From Paraburkholderia terricola (GTDB lineage: Bacteria; Pseudomonadota; Gammaproteobacteria; Burkholderiales; Burkholderiaceae), in the NCBI RefSeq assembly GCF_900142195.1, contig NZ_FRAB01000008.1, forward strand, positions 167,489 through 231,488: DNA of 64,000 nucleotides. The letters run 5' to 3'. The translations under genes and the position numbers were made by a program. Shown here one piece after another: positions 37,663 to 47,103 of the stretch (position 1 is its first letter; the number at the start of each line of letters is the position of its first letter). The notes beneath the pieces were generated by a model. That model saw nothing but the letters and a program-made list of their open reading frames with translations, had not been told where the DNA came from and did not search any database.

Positions 37663-38337
37663 CTATTTGACCGGCTGCATGGTCGCGATCGGGATCAGGA
37701 ATTCGGAGAAGCCCGTCAGCATGATCTGAACGCCGATGCACAGCAGCAGAAACGAAGATACACGCATGGCGACCTTGGTTCCCTCCGCTCCGAGATAGCG
37801 GGCGAAAACCACCGCCTTGCTGTAGACCAGATAGACCGTGGCGGCCACCACCAGCGAGATCACCACGGAAGCGATGCCCGAGAGCACGAACTCCGAGAGC
37901 TTGTGCGTGCGGTTGGCCGTCAGCGCGATGGCGGTGGCGATCGAGCCCGGTCCTGTGGTGAGCGGAATGGTGAACGGGAAGAACGCCTTCGACATCGCAT
38001 TGTCCGCGTCCACGCGCTTCACGCCCGGCTTGTCCGCGGGTTGCGTGTCGGGCGCATTGAGCATCTGCCAGCCGCCCACCGCGACCGCGAGGCCGCCGCC
38101 GATGCGCAGCGCCTCCATTGAAATGCCGAAGAAATGCAGGATCGGCGTGCCGATGAAAAACGCCACCAGCAGCACGCACAGCACGTTGATGGCGATTTTC
38201 CTCGCGAGCGCGGTGCGCTCCTCGGTGGTCAGCGAGGCGGTGCGGTCAAGGAAAACGAAAGCAATGCCGATCGGGTTGATGATGCTGATCAACCCGGTAA
38301 AGCCAAACAGAATGTCCGCGATCAGACTTTCGACCAT
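37663..38337 (-). CDS. MarC family inner-membrane protein
   Basis: A 224-residue protein with six hydrophobic segments and the NAAT/MarC motifs INPIGIAFVFLD near 20 and PFTIPLTTGPGSIATAI near 125. The family is widespread; transport function is not settled. The ribosome binding site is weak. It is upstream of the hydrolase gene, 35 bases apart on the same strand, so possibly co-transcribed. Confidence 0.92.
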   Translation of the reverse strand: MVESLIADILFGFTGLISIINPIGIAFVFLDRTASLTTEERTALARKIAINVLCVLLVAFFIGTPILHFFGISMEALRIGGGLAVAVGGWQMLNAPDTQPADKPGVKRVDADNAMSKAFFPFTIPLTTGPGSIATAIALTANRTHKLSEFVLSGIASVVISLVVAATVYLVYSKAVVFARYLGAEGTKVAMRVSSFLLLCIGVQIMLTGFSEFLIPIATMQPVK

Positions 38338-38613
38338 ATGCGACCCGTGGCGGGCGGCGGCTCGGGCGGCTCGACTGTCCGCGCATGAAAAGGCGCCGCG
38401 CTAGGTTGAACGAACCGGAGCCGCGCGGGCGGTCCGGATGATGCTTGCGTTGCGTGGCGAGCATCATAGCGCGGCCGAAAGGTGTGCCGGCAACTTTCAG
38501 AAAGCCTACACGCATTTTTGATCGACTTTACGCAACCAAAGCATCAGGCATACAGTCGCTGCGAAGCCGCACTTTCAACGAGACGTACTGACCGGTTCGA
38601 GGAGTTGCCCCCT

Positions 38614-38829
38614 ATGTTGCTTCGTGTACTCGCCGCCTTGCCGTTCATCGGCATTCTGCTCGGCGTTCCGTTTGTCAACCGTGTCGAGCCGCTGATGCTC
38701 GGCATGCCCTTCGTGCTCGCATGGATCGTCATGTGGGTGGTGCTGAGCTCGCTCATCATGGCGATCGTCTATCGCCTCGACGCGTCCAATCGCCACATCG
38801 CCGCCGACGGCGAGGAGGTTCGCTCATGA
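38614..38829 (+). CDS. DUF3311 small membrane protein
   Basis: A 71-residue protein with two hydrophobic helices (about 7-22 and 35-55) and PFVNRVEPLMLGMPFVLAWIV. DUF3311 proteins are partners of solute:sodium symporters and here the stop overlaps the symporter start (ATGA). GAGGAG lies ahead of the ATG. Confidence 0.93.
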   Translation: MLLRVLAALPFIGILLGVPFVNRVEPLMLGMPFVLAWIVMWVVLSSLIMAIVYRLDASNRHIAADGEEVRS

Positions 38830-40298
38830 GCGCCCTCGTCATCATCGCGGCCATCACGGTGTTCGCGCTTTACCTCGGCATGCGCGCGCGGCGCGGCCAC
38901 GACATGAGCCTCGAACAATGGACCGTCGGCGGCCGCAGCTTCGGCACCGCGTTCGTGTTCCTGCTGATGGCGGGTGAGATCTACACGACCTTCACCTTCC
39001 TCGGCGGCAGCGGCTTTGCTTATGGCAAGGGCGCGCCCGTCTACTACATTCTGGCCTACGGCACGCTGGCCTACATCCTCTCTTACTGGATGCTGCCGCC
39101 GATCTGGCGTTATGCGAAGAACCACCGGCTCGTCTCGCAGCCGCATTTCTTCTCGCGCAAATATGAAAGCCCGGCGCTCGGCACGCTCGTCGCGCTGGTG
39201 GGCGTCGCCGCGCTGATCCCCTACCTCGTGCTGCAACTCAAGGGGCTCGGCATCATCGTCGCGACGGCTTCCTACGGCGTGATTTCATCGACCGCGGCCG
39301 TGTGGATCGGCGCCGCGGTGGTGACGTCCTACGTGATCGTCTCGGGCGTGCGCGGCTCCGCGTGGAATTCGGTGGTGAAGGATCTGCTGATTCTGGCGAT
39401 CGTGCTGTTCCTCGGCATCTATCTGCCGCTGCACTATTACGGCGGCCTCGGCGAGATGTTCCATGCGATCGACGCCGCGCGTCCGGGCTTTCTCACGTTC
39501 CCCGCCAAGGGTTCGAGCGTGACCTGGTTCCAGTCCACCGTGCTGCTCACGGCGCTGGGCTTTTTCATGTGGCCGCACACGTTCGGTTCGATCTTCACCG
39601 CGAGGGACGAGCGCATTTTCCGCCGCAACGCGATCGTGCTGCCGCTGTACCAGTTGATTCTGCTGTTCGTGTTCTTCGTCGGCTTCGCGGCGACGCTGAA
39701 GGTGCCGGGGCTCAAGGGCGGCGACATCGACCTCTCGTTGTTCCGCCTGTCGTTGCAGACCTTCGACCCGTGGTTCGTCGGCGTGATCGGCGCGGCGGGC
39801 GTGCTGACCGCGCTGGTGCCGGGCTCGATGATCCTGACGGCGGCCTCCACGCTGCTGGCGAACGACGTGTATCGCGGCATGGTGAACCGCAATGCGTCGG
39901 ATGCGGCGGTCGCCAAGCTGGCGCGCTTTCTGGTGCCGGTGGTGGCGCTCGTCGCGGTGGGCTTCACGCTGCATGGCGGCGAGACGATCGTCGCATTGCT
40001 GCTAATGGGCTATAGCTTCGTGACGCAGTTGTTTCCGGCGGTGATTTGCAGCCTGCGGCCGAATCATCGCGCCACGAAGGAAGGCGCGTTCTGCGGGATT
40101 CTCGCCGGCGTCGCGGTGGTGGCGGTGACGACCAGCATGCATTTGAGCGTGGGCCAACTGATGCCGTTTTTGCCCGATGCGTTGAAGGACGTCAATATTG
40201 GTTTTCTGGCGCTGGCGGTCAACGTGATCGTTTTTGCCGCGGTGAGCGCGGCGACGCAAACGCGGCAGGCTGAACGGACGCAGGCGTCGGCGAATTGA
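38826..40298 (+). CDS. Solute:sodium symporter family transporter
   Basis: Inner-membrane sodium-coupled transporter of 490 residues with about 13 membrane helices and the MctP-like signatures GGRSFGTAFVFLLMAGEIYTT and PHTFGSIFTARDERIFRRN. SSF members with a DUF3311 partner usually carry monocarboxylates such as pyruvate, lactate or acetate; the substrate here is inferred only from this pattern. Coupled to the DUF3311 gene by a 4-base overlap. Confidence 0.93.
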   Translation: MSALVIIAAITVFALYLGMRARRGHDMSLEQWTVGGRSFGTAFVFLLMAGEIYTTFTFLGGSGFAYGKGAPVYYILAYGTLAYILSYWMLPPIWRYAKNHRLVSQPHFFSRKYESPALGTLVALVGVAALIPYLVLQLKGLGIIVATASYGVISSTAAVWIGAAVVTSYVIVSGVRGSAWNSVVKDLLILAIVLFLGIYLPLHYYGGLGEMFHAIDAARPGFLTFPAKGSSVTWFQSTVLLTALGFFMWPHTFGSIFTARDERIFRRNAIVLPLYQLILLFVFFVGFAATLKVPGLKGGDIDLSLFRLSLQTFDPWFVGVIGAAGVLTALVPGSMILTAASTLLANDVYRGMVNRNASDAAVAKLARFLVPVVALVAVGFTLHGGETIVALLLMGYSFVTQLFPAVICSLRPNHRATKEGAFCGILAGVAVVAVTTSMHLSVGQLMPFLPDALKDVNIGFLALAVNVIVFAAVSAATQTRQAERTQASAN

Positions 40299-40355
40299 GG
40301 ATGAAGGGCGGTGGCGGGTGAAGGGGCCCAGCGCGCGTTGTCGCGTCGGCGCCGA

Positions 40356-41531
40356 TCACAACGTCGCCGCCCTACGCCCCTGATCCACGAACGCATACCC
40401 GTTCTTGCCGCTGCGCTTGACCTGGTACATCGCCTCGTCGGCCGCGCCGATCAGGCGACGGTAGTCGTCGACGAGATCGGGGAAGCTGGCAATGCCGATG
40501 CTCGCGCGAACCAGGCCGATTCCCATCTGCTCGTCCGTGCGAACCACGCACGCGATGAGCCGCCCGGCAATCTCGACGAGTTCCGCATCCGTCGAGAATC
40601 CCCGCACCAGCACGGCGAATTCGTCGCCGCCGATCCGGGCGACGACGTCGGCCTTGCGCACCGAGCCGCGAAAACACTTCGACACCGCGACCAGAAATTC
40701 ATCGCCGACGCGATGACCGAGTGAATCGTTGACCTGCTTGAATCCGTCCAGATCGACATACAGCACGGCGATCTTGTGAGTCGCCGACTCGGCCTGCCGC
40801 CGCATCGCGGCTGCTTCGAGGGCGGCGAACAGCTTGCGCCGGTTCGGCAGACCGGTCATCGGATCGTGTAGCGCGGCGTGCTCGAATTCCTGCGACTGTC
40901 CCGCCAACTGGCGCGTCCGTTTCGCATACATGCCGAGCGCCGTGATCAACATGCAGAACAGCAGCGCGGCCAGAGCGATCACCGTGTACGCCACATGCGT
41001 GATCCGCACCCGCACGTCGGCGCTGTCGATGTCGCGTTGCGCGTGCCAATAGGCCGAGGCGTTGCGCAGCAGCGCATCCGTGTCGCGAAGATTCGCGTCC
41101 GGCGACAGCGCGGCGGGCGCGGCGGGCGCGGCGGGCGCAATACGCGGCGCCGCGGACGGGCTCGCGTTCACCAGCGCGGCGAGCGACGTGAGACGGCGAG
41201 CCAGTTCGGCGCGCGCGTTTCGCCGCCCCTCCGCCCTCGCCTCGCTATCGACCGGCACATGCTCCCATACGTCCGCGAGATGGCGCGCGCTGTCCGCGCG
41301 TTCGATCTCTTCGAGAACCAGGCTCGCATATTCCTGTTTGATCTGATCCGAAAAGACCATCCTGATCTGCAAGGCAAGGTACAGCAGGCCGATCAGCAGG
41401 CACAGCACCGACGCGACAGCCATCGTCGCGGGACCCGGCCCCAGGCGCAGCGTCGGGACGCGCACCGCGGCGCGCCGGGGACGATGCCGCTCAGGGATGG
41501 GAATAGATGTCTTGCTGGCTTGCGCGGCCAT
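40356..41531 (-). CDS. Membrane diguanylate cyclase (GGDEF)
   Basis: A 391-residue protein that should make cyclic di-GMP. A membrane helix at about 37-58 and a second at about 180-205 frame a periplasmic region containing an Ala/Pro-rich run. GGDEF at 301-305 (IGGDEFAVL) is intact, so the cyclase should be active; no EAL domain. The start at 41531 overlaps the upstream gene by 41 bases; a start at 41423 (residue 37) would avoid the overlap. Confidence 0.9.
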   Translation of the reverse strand: MAAQASKTSIPIPERHRPRRAAVRVPTLRLGPGPATMAVASVLCLLIGLLYLALQIRMVFSDQIKQEYASLVLEEIERADSARHLADVWEHVPVDSEARAEGRRNARAELARRLTSLAALVNASPSAAPRIAPAAPAAPAALSPDANLRDTDALLRNASAYWHAQRDIDSADVRVRITHVAYTVIALAALLFCMLITALGMYAKRTRQLAGQSQEFEHAALHDPMTGLPNRRKLFAALEAAAMRRQAESATHKIAVLYVDLDGFKQVNDSLGHRVGDEFLVAVSKCFRGSVRKADVVARIGGDEFAVLVRGFSTDAELVEIAGRLIACVVRTDEQMGIGLVRASIGIASFPDLVDDYRRLIGAADEAMYQVKRSGKNGYAFVDQGRRAATL

Positions 41532-42360
41532 GTTGCCGGTAGCTCGTGCGTTTAAAGAAAAGGCTCATCCGTGTGAACACATTGCCTTTCGGTTTTGCGT
41601 TGACGGGCGTTGCCCGCCGCTCCTGCTGAGCGGCTCGCGCGTCCTTGACCGGCCGCGCCGCCGCGAACGGCTGCACGATGGGATCGGAGCCGCTGCTCGC
41701 GCGCCGGCTCGATCGGACCGACGTTGCAGCCGGCGCGGAGGTAGCGTTGGATGCGCCGGCTTGAGCGATCGTGGTTGCGGGGCGCCGCATGACACGGCCT
41801 GACCAGACTGCCTGTTTGCGGCCTTCTTCGCCCTCCGAGGTGAGTGTCGCGACGGAGGATGCAGGCGTTGCGGGCGGTTTTGGTGCGGGCGGGTTCATGG
41901 CCGGCTTGCTGTCCGGGGTTGCCGCGCCGGGTGTTGCGGGCCCCGTTACCGCCGTATCCATGACCGCCGCGCCCATCGGGGCCGTGAGCGGCACATTCAC
42001 GGGCGCCGCCGCGACGGGCGCGGACGGCATGCCCGGCCCCGCCATCGTCATCGACATCGGCGGTCCCAGCGATGACGCCGACTTCGCGAGCACCGCTGCG
42101 CTCGCCGCCGACGCCGGCACGCCGAGCGCGCGCCGCGCACCCGCCATGGCTTCGGCATAGGCCTGCTGATCGTGATTGAACCAGACGCCGTACGCGACCG
42201 TCCCCACCACGCCGAAGGCGAGCGCGCTTGCGGCGGCTACGCATAGCGCGAGACGTCCGAAGCGTGGCGGCGGCGCCGGATCCTGTTCGGGCTCGTCAGT
42301 GTCGAAGCCGGCATCCCGGCCGGCCCTCCTGGACCTCGACAACTCGGTATCGTCGAACAT
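41491..42360 (-). CDS. Single-span membrane protein, hypothetical
   Basis: A 289-residue protein with a short cytoplasmic N-terminus, one membrane helix (about 36-58) and a long Ala/Pro/Thr-rich, likely disordered outer part ending in a basic tail. No family recognised. CGGAGAG precedes the ATG. The 41-base overlap with the cyclase, in another frame, suggests the pair is co-translated and that this could be a periplasmic or scaffold partner of the cyclase. Confidence 0.72.
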   Translation of the reverse strand: MFDDTELSRSRRAGRDAGFDTDEPEQDPAPPPRFGRLALCVAAASALAFGVVGTVAYGVWFNHDQQAYAEAMAGARRALGVPASAASAAVLAKSASSLGPPMSMTMAGPGMPSAPVAAAPVNVPLTAPMGAAVMDTAVTGPATPGAATPDSKPAMNPPAPKPPATPASSVATLTSEGEEGRKQAVWSGRVMRRPATTIAQAGASNATSAPAATSVRSSRRASSGSDPIVQPFAAARPVKDARAAQQERRATPVNAKPKGNVFTRMSLFFKRTSYRQHGRASQQDIYSHP

Positions 42361-42954
42361 CGCAATACTCTCCGGAACCCTTCCGTCCGACGGTTCGTCG
42401 GACCTGGTTCAACATTCTTCCGACGGTTTTGCTAATTCGCTCATCGGGTAACGACAACACGACAACGCCGCGCTTCACATGCCGGCTCTGCGAGTCGGCT
42501 TCGCGCTGCAAGGTTGTAAAAGATTCAACGTCACGTGTAGATGCGGACGGTACGGCGCGACCTCGATGGCCGCTCGTGCAGGTGATATCGCGGGCAGACG
42601 AATAGGCGCATGCTCGCGGCCTTCTGGCATGCAACAAACACGCCTATGAGAAGCGCGGTCGGCGGCGTTGCATCGGGGAATGAAGGGTATAAACGATGAA
42701 TTGGCCGCGCGCTAGACCGCTCAGGCCCACGAGAAACGGCCACGCTGGGGCGGTTTGCGATGACTTCCGCCTCGCTGGATCGTGGCGGCCCGCACCTGGA
42801 TTTCGGCTGCTATTGGCTACTTTTGCGAAGGTGCGAAAGGTAGCCGCGAAACGGCAAAACGCGTGGCTCCTGAAACGTAAAGGCGGTGGCCCGCATCGCA
42901 TGACGATGCGGACCACGGCCCTGCTTTTCAGCGCGGCTCGATAACGCCGGCCGC
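42361..42954. other. Long intergenic region with a strong hairpin
   Basis: No supported gene. At 42885-42916 an imperfect hairpin has an 8-bp perfect core (CCGCATCG with CGATGCGG) plus flanking pairs; it lacks a T run. It follows the aminopeptidase stop on the transcribed strand and may end or stabilise that transcript. Confidence 0.55.
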
Positions 42955-45129
42955 TTATTTCGCCTGCTGCGCTTGCTGCTTCGACCTGAGCTTGCCCTGG
43001 AAGCGGATCTGCGGACGCAGCGATTGCGTCGTCGGCGGGGTCATGAGCATCTGACGCGCGAGCGGCGTAGCAGTCGGGTTCAACGAACCGATGCTGGTTT
43101 CACGCGACGGATCGGCGAGACCGTTCTTCACCAGCAGCTTCGCTTCGAGTTGCAGATTGGTCAGCAGAACCGGATCCTTCAACGCGTTGCCCTGCGCGAG
43201 CAACTGACTCCACGCGGTGTTGCCGTAATTCGTCACGTAGTAGTCGAGACCGCTCGGATCGGCGAGCACCGCGGAACAACCGTTCAGGCGCACCTGCGTT
43301 TGCATGTCTTTCATCGCAACCGTCTTGCGCGACGTGAGCCCGTCGCCGTAGGCGAGCGTCAACGGAATGGTCCACTGCGTGCCGGGGTACGGGTTCTGGT
43401 TCGGAAACGGCGACTGCTTGAGCGTGACCACGGTCTGATTCGAGACCAGATCGCACTGCGTGTCGAGCGAGATCAACGGCACGCCCGTTTGCCGCACGAA
43501 GCTGTCGCCGATCGCCACCATCGGCTCGCCGCTTGCCCTGGTCAGTTCATCCCACAGGCGCCTTGGCGTGACATTGCCGAGCGCATAGTCGGCCAGATAC
43601 GATTGCAGCCCCTTGCGCATCACTTCCTCGCCGAGATAGTTCTCCAGCATCTTCAGCACGTGGCCGCCCTTGTCGTAGGTGAAGGCGCTCGCGCTCAGCA
43701 CGAAGTCGTTCGAGGCCCAGCCGTTGAAGTTCGGCTGCACCGGGAACGCGGTGGATTTCAGATCGGCATTGATCACCGCGTACTTGTTCTTCACGTCGTC
43801 GACCCAACTGAAGCGGTCCGGGAAGAAACGCACCTTGGTCTTGTTCTCGAAGAAGGTGGCGAACGACTCGTTCAGCCACACATCGTCCCACCAGTCGAGC
43901 GTGACCAGATCGCCGAACCACTGGTGCGCCGCTTCGTGCGTGAGCACCGTCACGCCGTAATCGGACATCTCGGTGCCCGGCGCCGGCAGAATGTCGTCGG
44001 CGAATTCCAGAATCGCGCCCCAGTTCTCCATCCCGCCGAAGTTCAGGTCTTTCTGCTCCTTGAACGCGTCGTTCGCCGCGATCGTGTCGAACTTGGTGAG
44101 CGGCAACGCAATGCCCGTGTAGCGATAGTAGTAATCGAGCGCCTGCTTGGTCTGCTGCATCGCCGGCTTGGCCCAGTCACGCATGCCGGGCGGCGTGAAG
44201 ATACGCAGATGCAGACCCTTGCCGTCCGGCAGCGGGCTCGTGAAATCGTCCTCGAGAATATCGAACTGGCCGCCGCCGAAGAAGAGCAGATACGAAGGCA
44301 TCGGCGGCGTCTTTTCGAACGACACCAGCTTGTAGCCGCTGTCCACGTTCACCGCCGGTTTCTCCGCCGCGTTCGAGACGACGTTCCAGTTTTGCGGGAC
44401 TTCCGCGCTCACCTCATAGGTGGGCCGGAAAGCCGGCTCGTCCCAGCCGGGGAACCATTGGCGCGCGAGATTCGATTCGCCTTGCGTGAGAATCGCGCCG
44501 CTCGTGGTGCCGTCCGTCGCCTTCAGATCGACGCGGAACACGCCTTCGGCCGCCGAGCATCCCGGATACGGATCGTCGCCGCAACTGCCGCCGGTCTTGG
44601 TGACCGGATCGTCATAGCTCTTGAAGTTGATGATGCCGCTCCACTCCATGTGCAGCGAGTAATTGCCGGCCGCGATCTGGCCGCTGACGGGCCGAAGCTG
44701 ATAGAAGTCGCCGTCGTCCTGCGGCGTGGCGATCAACGGGATGTTGCCAGGCTGAAGCGTGATCGTGCCATTGGTGAACTTGACGCGGTGGCCCGCGATG
44801 GTGATCGCGTTGACGGCCTTCAGCACCTTGATCTGCACGTCGGCGCGGCCGTCGAATGACGACAGCGCCGGGTTCGGCCGGAACCACAGCTTGTAGTTGA
44901 CGGGCATGACCGTGTCGGGCAGTTCGACCGGCGGCACCGTCTTGTCGATCGACGGATTCGCGGCGATCGGCGCGGTGGGCGGCGCCAGCGCCGTGTCGGA
45001 AGCGGCCGTCGGCGTCTGCGCGGACTTGCTCGTCAGCGTGGAGGCGCCATCTCCCGCGCCGCATCCCGCCAGAACCATTATTCCGGCTAGCGCCAGGCAC
45101 TGTATCTGCAATCGGAAATTTATACTCAT
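42955..45129 (-). CDS. M1 family aminopeptidase lipoprotein
   Basis: Zinc metallopeptidase of 724 residues. A lipoprotein signal ends in LAGCG, so the enzyme should be membrane-anchored. The exopeptidase motif GGMENWG precedes HEAAHQWFGDL (about 395-405), the zinc-binding His pair and catalytic Glu, with the third ligand Glu 18 residues later in WLNESFA. A C-terminal ERAP-like domain completes it. GAGGAT lies before the ATG at 45129; an upstream ATG in frame has no such site and would spoil the signal peptide. Confidence 0.93.
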   Translation of the reverse strand: MSINFRLQIQCLALAGIMVLAGCGAGDGASTLTSKSAQTPTAASDTALAPPTAPIAANPSIDKTVPPVELPDTVMPVNYKLWFRPNPALSSFDGRADVQIKVLKAVNAITIAGHRVKFTNGTITLQPGNIPLIATPQDDGDFYQLRPVSGQIAAGNYSLHMEWSGIINFKSYDDPVTKTGGSCGDDPYPGCSAAEGVFRVDLKATDGTTSGAILTQGESNLARQWFPGWDEPAFRPTYEVSAEVPQNWNVVSNAAEKPAVNVDSGYKLVSFEKTPPMPSYLLFFGGGQFDILEDDFTSPLPDGKGLHLRIFTPPGMRDWAKPAMQQTKQALDYYYRYTGIALPLTKFDTIAANDAFKEQKDLNFGGMENWGAILEFADDILPAPGTEMSDYGVTVLTHEAAHQWFGDLVTLDWWDDVWLNESFATFFENKTKVRFFPDRFSWVDDVKNKYAVINADLKSTAFPVQPNFNGWASNDFVLSASAFTYDKGGHVLKMLENYLGEEVMRKGLQSYLADYALGNVTPRRLWDELTRASGEPMVAIGDSFVRQTGVPLISLDTQCDLVSNQTVVTLKQSPFPNQNPYPGTQWTIPLTLAYGDGLTSRKTVAMKDMQTQVRLNGCSAVLADPSGLDYYVTNYGNTAWSQLLAQGNALKDPVLLTNLQLEAKLLVKNGLADPSRETSIGSLNPTATPLARQMLMTPPTTQSLRPQIRFQGKLRSKQQAQQAK

Positions 45130-45746
45130 GATTAATCCTCGACTGACAATATCGGCATAAAGAAAGTGCGATGAATGCTTCAACTGGTTTCTCTGTTTTT
45201 TCAGAGAAAAAGGTCTCCCGCACCAACACCGAATTGCTGGCGAGAATATATGGACGTGTTACACCCTCAGCACTTGCGGCTGATTTTTAAATAACGGCGT
45301 TTAATCATTACAATGCTTTCAGCGAAACGGATTGGAACCGTTTCGTTCAGCTTCCATGCGATCGTCTGACTGATGGGCAAAGCGGCGGCTTGCCTGCGTC
45401 TCCGGGCAGGGGTAAATTTTTTTAATCAGTTTTGACGACAGTGCGTAGCCTAGTTTGGCAAACGTTCCCGTGTCAACTTCCTTTCACAATCTTTCCTGAA
45501 GTTTCACACGGTGTATGCCGTTCGAATGGAATCCCAGTAAATGATCCGAGTTAATACTCTAGAAACCCCGCGATTCCCGATTGCCTACGGAAAACCTAGC
45601 TTTCCATTTCCCGGAATGTGCTATGGATTGACGCGCGAATAAATGCAAAACGAATGCGCGGGGTTTTGCGTTGAAAACACCTTGCGCATCCGCGCCCCTC
45701 ACGAAAACACGGCAGCAGGTTCAGGAGCGAATCGACCACGCGGTGT
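45130..45746. other. AT-rich intergenic region with a palindrome
   Basis: No gene seen. The part at 45180-45640 is clearly more AT-rich than its surroundings. A perfect 8-bp inverted repeat, CGAAACGG and CCGTTTCG (45323-45345), separated by 7 bp, lies about 195 bp upstream of the aminopeptidase start. Confidence 0.6.
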
Positions 45747-46745
45747 TCAACCGCCCACCGCCGCCACGATCCGCGCGCACATCGCTTTATCGGGCAGCGG
45801 ACCCGAGCCGGCCCGAACGTTGTCGGCCATGTATTGCGGACGCCCGGTGCCGGGAATCACCACCGTCACCGCCGCTTGCGCGAGCACGAACTTGAGGAGC
45901 AGTTGCGCCCAGCTCGTGCAGTCGATCTCCGCGGCCCACGCGGGCAGCGGCGTTTTGCCGACGCGCGCGAGCAGGCCGCCGCCGCCGAAAGGCTGGTTGA
46001 TCGCCACCGCGATACCCAGCTCCGCCGCGAGCGGCAAGATGCGCGCCTCGGCGGCGCGGTCATCCGCTGCATAGTTGATTTGCACGAAGTCGGGCTTTTC
46101 GCTGCGCATCACGGCCGCGACTTCGCCGAATGCACTCGACGTGTAGTGCGTGACGCCGATATAGCGAATCCGGCCGCGCGCTTTCCAGTCGCGCAGCGTG
46201 GCGAGTTGCGTGCGCCAGCCGAGCAGATTGTGGACCTGCATCAGATCGATGCGCGGTTGTTGAAAACGGCGCAGCGATTCCTCCATCTGCGCGATGCCGG
46301 CCTCGCGTCCCTGAGTCCAGACCTTGGTCGCGACGAAGGCTTTGCGGTGCGCGTCGAGTTGCGTCAGCAGCGCGCCGGCAACAGCTTCCGACGAGCCGTA
46401 CATCGGCGACGAGTCGATCGCCGAGCCGCCTGCCTCGAAGAGAATTCGCAGCACGTCGGCAAGTTGCGCGCGAGCGCCGGGATCATCGCCGACATCGAAC
46501 GTGCGCCACGTGCCGCAGCCGATGACCGGCAAACGTTCGCCAGTCGACGGAATCACACGCTGTGCGATACGCGAGGGCGTGGCGGTTTGCGGTTGTGGTT
46601 GCGGTTGTGGTTGGGCCTGCGTTTGCGCCGAGGTCAAACGCGGCAGAGCGATCGAGACCGGCAAGCCGATGGCGGCGCTTGTTACCGTGCGCAGAAAGGA
46701 GCGTCTGCCGGCGCGCCGCACGGCGTCGTTCGATGAAAGTGCCAT
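45747..46745 (-). CDS. Tat-exported aldo/keto reductase
   Basis: AKR-fold NAD(P)H reductase of 332 residues. A Tat motif RRSFLR is at 14-19, followed by a hydrophobic run and a Gln-Pro repeat (about 45-55). The AKR domain has DSSPMYGSS (catalytic Asp-Tyr), KVWTQG (catalytic Lys) and VHNLLGW (His). Exported AKRs are unusual because the cofactor is cytosolic, so it would need to fold and bind cofactor before export. Start at 46745 with GAGGG upstream. Confidence 0.88.
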   Translation of the reverse strand: MALSSNDAVRRAGRRSFLRTVTSAAIGLPVSIALPRLTSAQTQAQPQPQPQPQTATPSRIAQRVIPSTGERLPVIGCGTWRTFDVGDDPGARAQLADVLRILFEAGGSAIDSSPMYGSSEAVAGALLTQLDAHRKAFVATKVWTQGREAGIAQMEESLRRFQQPRIDLMQVHNLLGWRTQLATLRDWKARGRIRYIGVTHYTSSAFGEVAAVMRSEKPDFVQINYAADDRAAEARILPLAAELGIAVAINQPFGGGGLLARVGKTPLPAWAAEIDCTSWAQLLLKFVLAQAAVTVVIPGTGRPQYMADNVRAGSGPLPDKAMCARIVAAVGG

Positions 46746-46850
46746 GACGTGCCCTCGATAAGCAACGAACAAGCTTCGAGTCTGCACGATACGGCAATCG
46801 GGCGCGGCGTGTGGCGTGAGGAGACCACCGCGCCTGGACACGACGCCCCG

Positions 46851-47093
46851 CTATCTGATGAAATGCCCACAAATCGCCACGGCACTAAAGCGCATATACA
46901 AAGACGACTGCGAAGACTGCGCCGCGCCCGCCGCGAATCGATCCGCCGCCAACGCGGACCCGCCCGCCGCGCCGAGCGCGGCAACCACAATCGCCATACC
47001 GCGCAGCCGCCCGGCGCGGCCGACGAGCGTGCCCGACACGCTTCGCCAACTCGCCAGCAAGGTCATGCCGAGCGCCACGATCGCGCAACACAT
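46851..47093 (-). CDS. Small membrane protein, hypothetical
   Basis: An 80-residue hydrophobic protein with two likely helices (about 3-20 and 33-50). It starts 11 bases after the GST stop with AAGGAAC before the ATG, so it is probably the second gene of the GST operon. No family recognised. Confidence 0.65.
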   Translation of the reverse strand: MCCAIVALGMTLLASWRSVSGTLVGRAGRLRGMAIVVAALGAAGGSALAADRFAAGAAQSSQSSLYMRFSAVAICGHFIR

Positions 47094-47103
47094 GGCCGTT
47101 CCT

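Noticed and set aside
42696..42944. 82-residue plus-strand frame in the 42.4-42.9 kb gap
   Set aside because: No ribosome binding site, no hydrophobic or domain pattern, and it spans a hairpin likely linked to the peptidase transcript.
42973..44859. 628-residue plus-strand frame opposite the M1 peptidase
   Set aside because: Composition typical of antisense frames; the peptidase on the other strand has HEXXH and a lipobox.
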